Below, piece by piece: positions 5,482 to 8,559 of a stretch of DNA of 8,559 nucleotides; the stretch's first letter is position 1; every line of letters begins with the position of its first letter. Position numbers and translations under genes: made by a program. This DNA comes from Halobacteriales archaeon QH_8_67_36 (GTDB lineage Archaea; Halobacteriota; Halobacteria; Halobacteriales; Haloarculaceae). Location of the stretch: positions 1-8,559 of the forward strand of contig PXQZ01000049.1 of NCBI GenBank assembly GCA_003021755.1, given 5' to 3'. The notes under the pieces are model-generated. The model did no database searches and was not told the DNA's origin. It saw only the letters and a program-made list of their open reading frames with translations.

Positions 5482-5706
5482 ATGAGCGAACGGATGAAAG
5501 ACGTGGACCACACGCATCCACACACGAACGACGCGTTCGGCTCCGCGTTCACACGCGGCCCCGCAGTGGCTGCTGACGGCGGGAGCGATGCCGAGCGAAC
5601 CGACGAGACGACGGCGACGATGGCGGACGTCGACCACGACTCCGCCGACGAGGGCGTCGACCGCGCCTACGAGCGCGGCACCGAAGGACGAGACGAGACT
5701 GTATGA
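5482..5706 (+). CDS. Small acidic protein of unknown function between ilvC and leuC
   Basis: 74 residues, very rich in Asp, Glu, His and Thr, with no membrane segment, signal or Cys. It starts 4 bases after the ilvC stop and ends in an ATGA overlap with leuC, so it is part of the coupled operon. There is an internal repeat: MKDVDH (5-10) followed by SAFTRG (21-26), and MADVDH (47-52) followed by RAYERG (61-66), that is M-x-D-V-D-H, a 8-10 residue spacer, then x-A-[FY]-x-R-G. I recall that small acidic proteins with an 'F-x-RGP' segment occupy the same slot in other haloarchaea (Haloferax volcanii has one between ilvC and leuC), but this is from memory. The position suggests an accessory role in the pathway or for LeuC or IlvC. 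I cannot assign a function. The start is not strongly marked by a Shine-Dalgarno. Confidence 0.75.
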   Translation: MSERMKDVDHTHPHTNDAFGSAFTRGPAVAADGGSDAERTDETTATMADVDHDSADEGVDRAYERGTEGRDETV

Positions 5707-7169
5707 GCCAGAACACGCTGTACGACACGGTATGGGAGAAACACAAGGTAGCGGAGTTGCCTAACGGGCAGGACCAGCTGTTCATCGGTCTGCACCTCGT
5801 CCACGAAGTGACGAGCCCGCAGGCCTTTGGCATGCTCCGGGAGCGCGACATCGACGTCGCCTACCCGGACCGGACGTTCGCGACGACCGACCACATCGCG
5901 CCGACCGAGGCCGAGAAGCGACAGCGACCGCTGGCCGACCAGCAGTCCGAGGAGATGCTCTCCGCGCTCGAACGGAACGTCTCCGAGAACGGCATCACCT
6001 TCTTTGGCTTCGAGTCGGGCAAGCAGGGCATCACCCACGTCGTCGCCCCGGAACTGGGACTCTCCCAGCCCGGGATGACCGTCGCCTGTGGCGACTCCCA
6101 CACGGCGACCCACGGCGCCTTCGGCTCCATCGGCGTCGGCATCGGCACCTCACAGATTCGGGACGTGCTGGCCACGGGCTGTATCGCCGCCGAGAAGCAG
6201 AAGGTCCGACGCATCAACGTCGAGGGGTCACTGGGCGAGGGCGTCTACGCGAAGGACATCATCCTCAAGATAATCAAGGACCTCGGCGTCGACGGTGGCG
6301 TCGGCCACGTCTACGAGTACGGCGGCCCCGCCATCGAGGAACTCGACATGGAGGGCCGGCTGGCGGTCTGTAACATGTCCATCGAGGGCGGCGCCCGTGC
6401 GGGCTACATCAACCCCGACCAGACCACCTACGACTACCTGGAGGGGCGCGAGTACGTCCCCGAGGGCGAGGCGTACGAGGAACTGAAGCAGTACTGGGAG
6501 ACCATCGCCTCCGGCGAGGACGCCGAGTACGACGACGTCGTCACGATCGACGTCGACGGACTGGACCCGCTGGTCACCTGGGGTATCAACCCCGGGCAGG
6601 TCGTCGAAGTGTCGGAGCCGATTCCGTCGCCCGACGCCTTCGAGGGGCGCTCCGAGCAGGAGGCCGCCCGACAGGCGCTCGACCACATGGATCTGGACGC
6701 GGGCGAGTCCATGCTGGGCTACGACGTCGACGTCGCCTTCCTGGGTACCTGTACGAACGGCCGCGTGAGCGACTTCGCGGTCGCCGCGGAGGTTCTGGAG
6801 GGCAACACGGTAGACGACAGCGTTCGCGCGCTCGCAGTGCCGGGCTCGGAGACGGTCCGGGAGCAATGCGAGGCCCGCGGGCTGGACGAGGTCTTCATCG
6901 ACGCCGGCTTCCAGTGGCGCCGTGCAGGCTGTTCGATGTGTCTGGCGATGAACGACGACGCACTGCACGGGGACGAGGTCTGTGCCTCCTCCTCGAACCG
7001 GAACTTCATCGGCCGCCAGGGCTCCAAGGACGGCCGCACCGTCCTGATGTCGCCGGCGATGGTCGCTGCCGCCGCCGTCGAGGGCGAAGTCACCGACGTG
7101 CGCAGCTACTTCGACGACGGGCAGGCCGACGCGGCTACCGCCGACGACGTCTCGGAGGTGGCCGACTGA
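5703..7169 (+). CDS. leuC: 3-isopropylmalate dehydratase, large subunit
   Basis: Aconitase-family subunit that with LeuD isomerises 2-isopropylmalate to 3-isopropylmalate, or citramalate to methylmalate. It has 488 residues, close to bacterial-type LeuC (about 470), and all hallmarks are present: TTDHIAPT (61-68), VACGDSHTATHGAFG (127-141), FLGTCTNGR with cluster ligand Cys350, GCSMCLAMN with Cys410 and Cys413, and SSNRNFIGRQGS (430-441). The three Cys bind the [4Fe-4S] cluster. The C-terminal tail (about 470-488) is acidic and alanine-rich, a usual haloarchaeal extension. The start at 5703 overlaps the preceding stop as ATGA, and no strong Shine-Dalgarno is seen, so translation is probably coupled. 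The TGA stop overlaps the next ATG by one base. It appears intact. Confidence 0.96.
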   Translation: MSQNTLYDTVWEKHKVAELPNGQDQLFIGLHLVHEVTSPQAFGMLRERDIDVAYPDRTFATTDHIAPTEAEKRQRPLADQQSEEMLSALERNVSENGITFFGFESGKQGITHVVAPELGLSQPGMTVACGDSHTATHGAFGSIGVGIGTSQIRDVLATGCIAAEKQKVRRINVEGSLGEGVYAKDIILKIIKDLGVDGGVGHVYEYGGPAIEELDMEGRLAVCNMSIEGGARAGYINPDQTTYDYLEGREYVPEGEAYEELKQYWETIASGEDAEYDDVVTIDVDGLDPLVTWGINPGQVVEVSEPIPSPDAFEGRSEQEAARQALDHMDLDAGESMLGYDVDVAFLGTCTNGRVSDFAVAAEVLEGNTVDDSVRALAVPGSETVREQCEARGLDEVFIDAGFQWRRAGCSMCLAMNDDALHGDEVCASSSNRNFIGRQGSKDGRTVLMSPAMVAAAAVEGEVTDVRSYFDDGQADAATADDVSEVAD

Positions 7170-7249
7170 TGGCGGGCGAGGTCTATCACACGCCTGTGGC
7201 GCGCGACACCGTCTGCACCATCGCCGTCACTGGAGGTAAGCGGCGATGA
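7169..7249 (+). CDS. Possible 26-codon ORF linking leuC and leuD
   Basis: ATG 7169 shares its A with the leuC stop (TGATG) and the frame ends in TGA 7247-7249, overlapping the leuD ATG as ATGA. The peptide begins MAGEVYHTPVARDTV and ends AVTGGKRR. It fills the only gap between leuC and leuD exactly, and its last codons carry the leuD Shine-Dalgarno GGAGG (7232-7236). It is not acidic, unlike typical haloarchaeal proteins, and has one Cys. It may be a real small protein, or simply a translated bridge that passes ribosomes from leuC to leuD. I do not recognise a family. Confidence 0.4.
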   Translation: MAGEVYHTPVARDTVCTIAVTGGKRR

Positions 7250-7848
7250 GTGAAGACCACCACATCACCGAGGTCTCCGGCAGCGGCGTCCCGCTCCCCG
7301 GCGACGACATCGACACGGACCAGATACTGCCGGCGCGGTTCATGAAGGAAGTCACGTTCGACAACATGGCGGACTACCTCTTTTATGACGCCCGCCGGGA
7401 CGACGGCGGCGAGTTCAACGACCACCCGCTGAACGTCTACGAGGGCGCCAACATCGCCGTCACCAACAAGAACTTCGGCTGTGGCTCCTCCCGCGAACAC
7501 GCCCCCCAGGCCATGATGCGCTGGGGTATCGACGGCGTCATCGGCGAGTCCTTCGCCGAGATCTTCGCGGACAACTGCAAGTCGCTGGGCATCCCGGCGG
7601 CAACGACCGACTACGGGACCGTCTCCGAGATGCAGGCGTGGATAGAAGCGAACCCGGACGGCGACATCGAGATCGACGTCGAAGCCGAGACGGTGACCTA
7701 CGGCGAGACGACCGTCGGCGTCGACATCGACGACGCGATGCAGGAGGCCCTCGTCGAGGGCATCTGGGACACGACACAGCTGATGTACTCCAACATGAGC
7801 AAGGTCGAGGCGACGGTTGCCGACCTTCCCTACGTCAACAGCAACTGA
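7246..7848 (+). CDS. leuD: 3-isopropylmalate dehydratase, small subunit
   Basis: Swivel-domain partner of LeuC. It has 200 residues, normal for bacterial-type LeuD. Hallmarks are GDDIDTDQILPARF (19-32) and NFGCGSSREHAPQAM (76-90), which includes the substrate-binding SSREHAP loop, then GIDGVIGESFAEIFADNC (94-111), marking the core of the swivel fold. The C-terminal part (about 125-200) contains the usual acidic beta segment. Start 7246 has GGAGG at 7232-7236 and an ATGA overlap with the small ORF upstream. It ends at TGA 7846-7848, after which a gap of 159 bases separates it from leuB. It appears intact, so the LeuCD isomerase should be functional. Confidence 0.96.
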   Translation: MSEDHHITEVSGSGVPLPGDDIDTDQILPARFMKEVTFDNMADYLFYDARRDDGGEFNDHPLNVYEGANIAVTNKNFGCGSSREHAPQAMMRWGIDGVIGESFAEIFADNCKSLGIPAATTDYGTVSEMQAWIEANPDGDIEIDVEAETVTYGETTVGVDIDDAMQEALVEGIWDTTQLMYSNMSKVEATVADLPYVNSN

Positions 7849-8007
7849 GACAGGGTCTCCGAGAGTTTTGCCGCTCCCGGCGTCGGCGGCGACTGCGAGA
7901 CACCGTGTGACACCGATCGATCCTTCCGGACCCCCGTCTAACCTATCCGACGACGGAAGTAAACACGAACCGAACCACTTTCACCCGACGCTCGCATCTC
8001 CGGGGAC
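7849..8007. promoter_or_regulatory. leuD-leuB intergenic region with repeated operator-like motif
   Basis: This is the only long gap inside the cluster after ilvB. A short T run (TTTT, 7866-7869) follows leuD and could be a weak termination signal, without a strong hairpin. GTGTGACAC at 7905-7913 repeats the core of the palindrome upstream of leuA (589-597) and lies about 95-100 bases before leuB. The last 70 bases are less GC-rich, with AT-richer pieces such as CTAACCTAT (about 7938-7946) and GTAAACA (about 7959-7965). None is placed convincingly at 25-30 bases before ATG 8008, so a leuB promoter is suspected but not located. Confidence 0.35.
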
Positions 8008-8559
8008 ATGACACACGAGATCGCGGTCATCCCCGGTGACGGCATCGGACAGGAGGTCACGCCCGCTGCCGTGGCGGTGCTGGAGGCGGTCGGGACGGTC
8101 GACTTCGAGTTCGTCGAGGCCGAGGCCGGCGACGCCGTCAAGGCGGAGACCGGCGAGGCACTCCCGGAGAAAACGCGCGAAATCGCCGCAGACGCCGACG
8201 CGACGCTCTTTGGCGCGGCCGGCGAGACGGCCGCCGACGTCATCCTCCCGCTGCGGGAGGTCGTGGGCTCTTTCGCCAACGTCCGTCCGGCCCGGTCATA
8301 TCCCGGGCTCGATGCCGTCCAGCCCGACACGGACGTCGTCTTCATCCGCGAGAACACGGAGGGCGTCTACTCGGGCATCGAGAGCAAGGTAACCGACGGC
8401 GTGACGACGCTGACCCGCGTTATCACAGAGGACGCCTCGGCGAAGCTAGCCGACTTTGGCTTCGACTACGCGAAGCGCAACGATTTCGAGGACGTGACCA
8501 TCGCGCACAAGGCCAACGTCATGCGCGAGACCGACGGGCTGTTCCTGGAGGCGGCCAGC
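8008..8559 (+). CDS. leuB: 3-isopropylmalate dehydrogenase, N-terminal part (cut by window end)
   Basis: NAD-dependent beta-decarboxylating dehydrogenase that oxidises 3-isopropylmalate (or 3-methylmalate) after LeuCD. The frame runs 184 codons without a stop to the end of the window, about half of a normal protein of about 325-350 residues. Visible motifs are the N-terminal IAVIPGDGIGQEV (5-17), LFGAAGE (67-73), LREVVGSFANVRPAR (82-96) with substrate-contacting Arg, IRENTEGVYSG (113-123) with Arg114 and Tyr121, and the HKANVMRETDG region (167-177) with the catalytic Lys168. These set it in the isopropylmalate/isocitrate dehydrogenase family; the neighbours and the VGSFANVRPAR segment favour LeuB over isocitrate dehydrogenase. 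ATG 8008 gives the standard N-terminus, with only a weak GGGGA before it. The Mg-binding Asp residues of the second half lie outside the window. Confidence 0.93.
   Translation, partial: MTHEIAVIPGDGIGQEVTPAAVAVLEAVGTVDFEFVEAEAGDAVKAETGEALPEKTREIAADADATLFGAAGETAADVILPLREVVGSFANVRPARSYPGLDAVQPDTDVVFIRENTEGVYSGIESKVTDGVTTLTRVITEDASAKLADFGFDYAKRNDFEDVTIAHKANVMRETDGLFLEAAS

Noticed and set aside
4359..5552. Long minus-strand frame opposite ilvN and ilvC (397 codons)
   Set aside because: Antisense shadow of real genes, with no family motifs and an arginine-rich C-terminal part typical of wrong-frame translation of GC-rich DNA.
7849..7870. Intrinsic terminator after leuD
   Set aside because: There is only a single TTTT and no stable stem before it. 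It is mentioned in the intergenic entry but not called as a terminator.
1..8559. tRNA or rRNA genes, CRISPR arrays, insertion sequences or other mobile elements
   Set aside because: No cloverleaf-like segment, spaced direct repeats, transposase motif or terminal inverted repeats were noticed; the window is a biosynthetic cluster with uniform composition.

Overview
The window looks like a haloarchaeal chromosome segment, most likely from a Haloarcula-like member of the Halobacteria (the genus is a guess). The DNA is GC-rich with G/C-ending codons. The proteins are strongly acidic, rich in Asp and Glu and poor in Lys. Several promoters have a TATA element about 30 bases before an ATG, as in leaderless archaeal transcripts.

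Layout: two minus-strand genes lie on the left (a partial small haloarchaeal protein at 1-177 and an 80-residue PRC-barrel-like protein at 260-502). A divergent promoter region (503-676) follows. The rest is a plus-strand branched-chain amino acid cluster: a LeuA/CimA-type synthase (677-1898), a 324-base leader region (1899-2222), ilvB, ilvN, ilvC, a 74-residue acidic protein of unknown function, leuC, a 26-codon ORF, leuD, a 159-base gap, and the start of leuB (cut by the window end). From ilvB to leuD almost every junction is an overlap of 1 to 8 bases; the exception is a 4-base gap after ilvC. This looks like one translationally coupled unit. IlvBN and IlvC make the valine and isoleucine precursors. 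The LeuA/CimA enzyme with LeuCD and LeuB elongates a 2-oxoacid by one carbon for leucine, or for isoleucine through citramalate.

Three things stand out. (1) The leader before ilvB has its own TATA box followed at leaderless spacing by a 28-codon ORF. Three consecutive Leu codons of this ORF form the loop of a perfect 7-bp GC hairpin, with Ile-Val codons and the stop in a second hairpin. This resembles a bacterial Leu/Ilv attenuator, built here on a leaderless archaeal transcript. A second short ORF overlaps the ilvB start as ATGA. (2) leuA is out of frame with its only plausible start: the promoter and ATG at 677 are one frame away from the catalytic N-terminus. (3) ilvC has an apparent clean in-frame deletion of about 42 codons that removes three of the four metal-ligand acids of ketol-acid reductoisomerase. 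Together (2) and (3) suggest a decaying or defective pathway in this strain, or errors in the sequence. LeuC, LeuD, IlvB, IlvN and the visible part of LeuB look intact.
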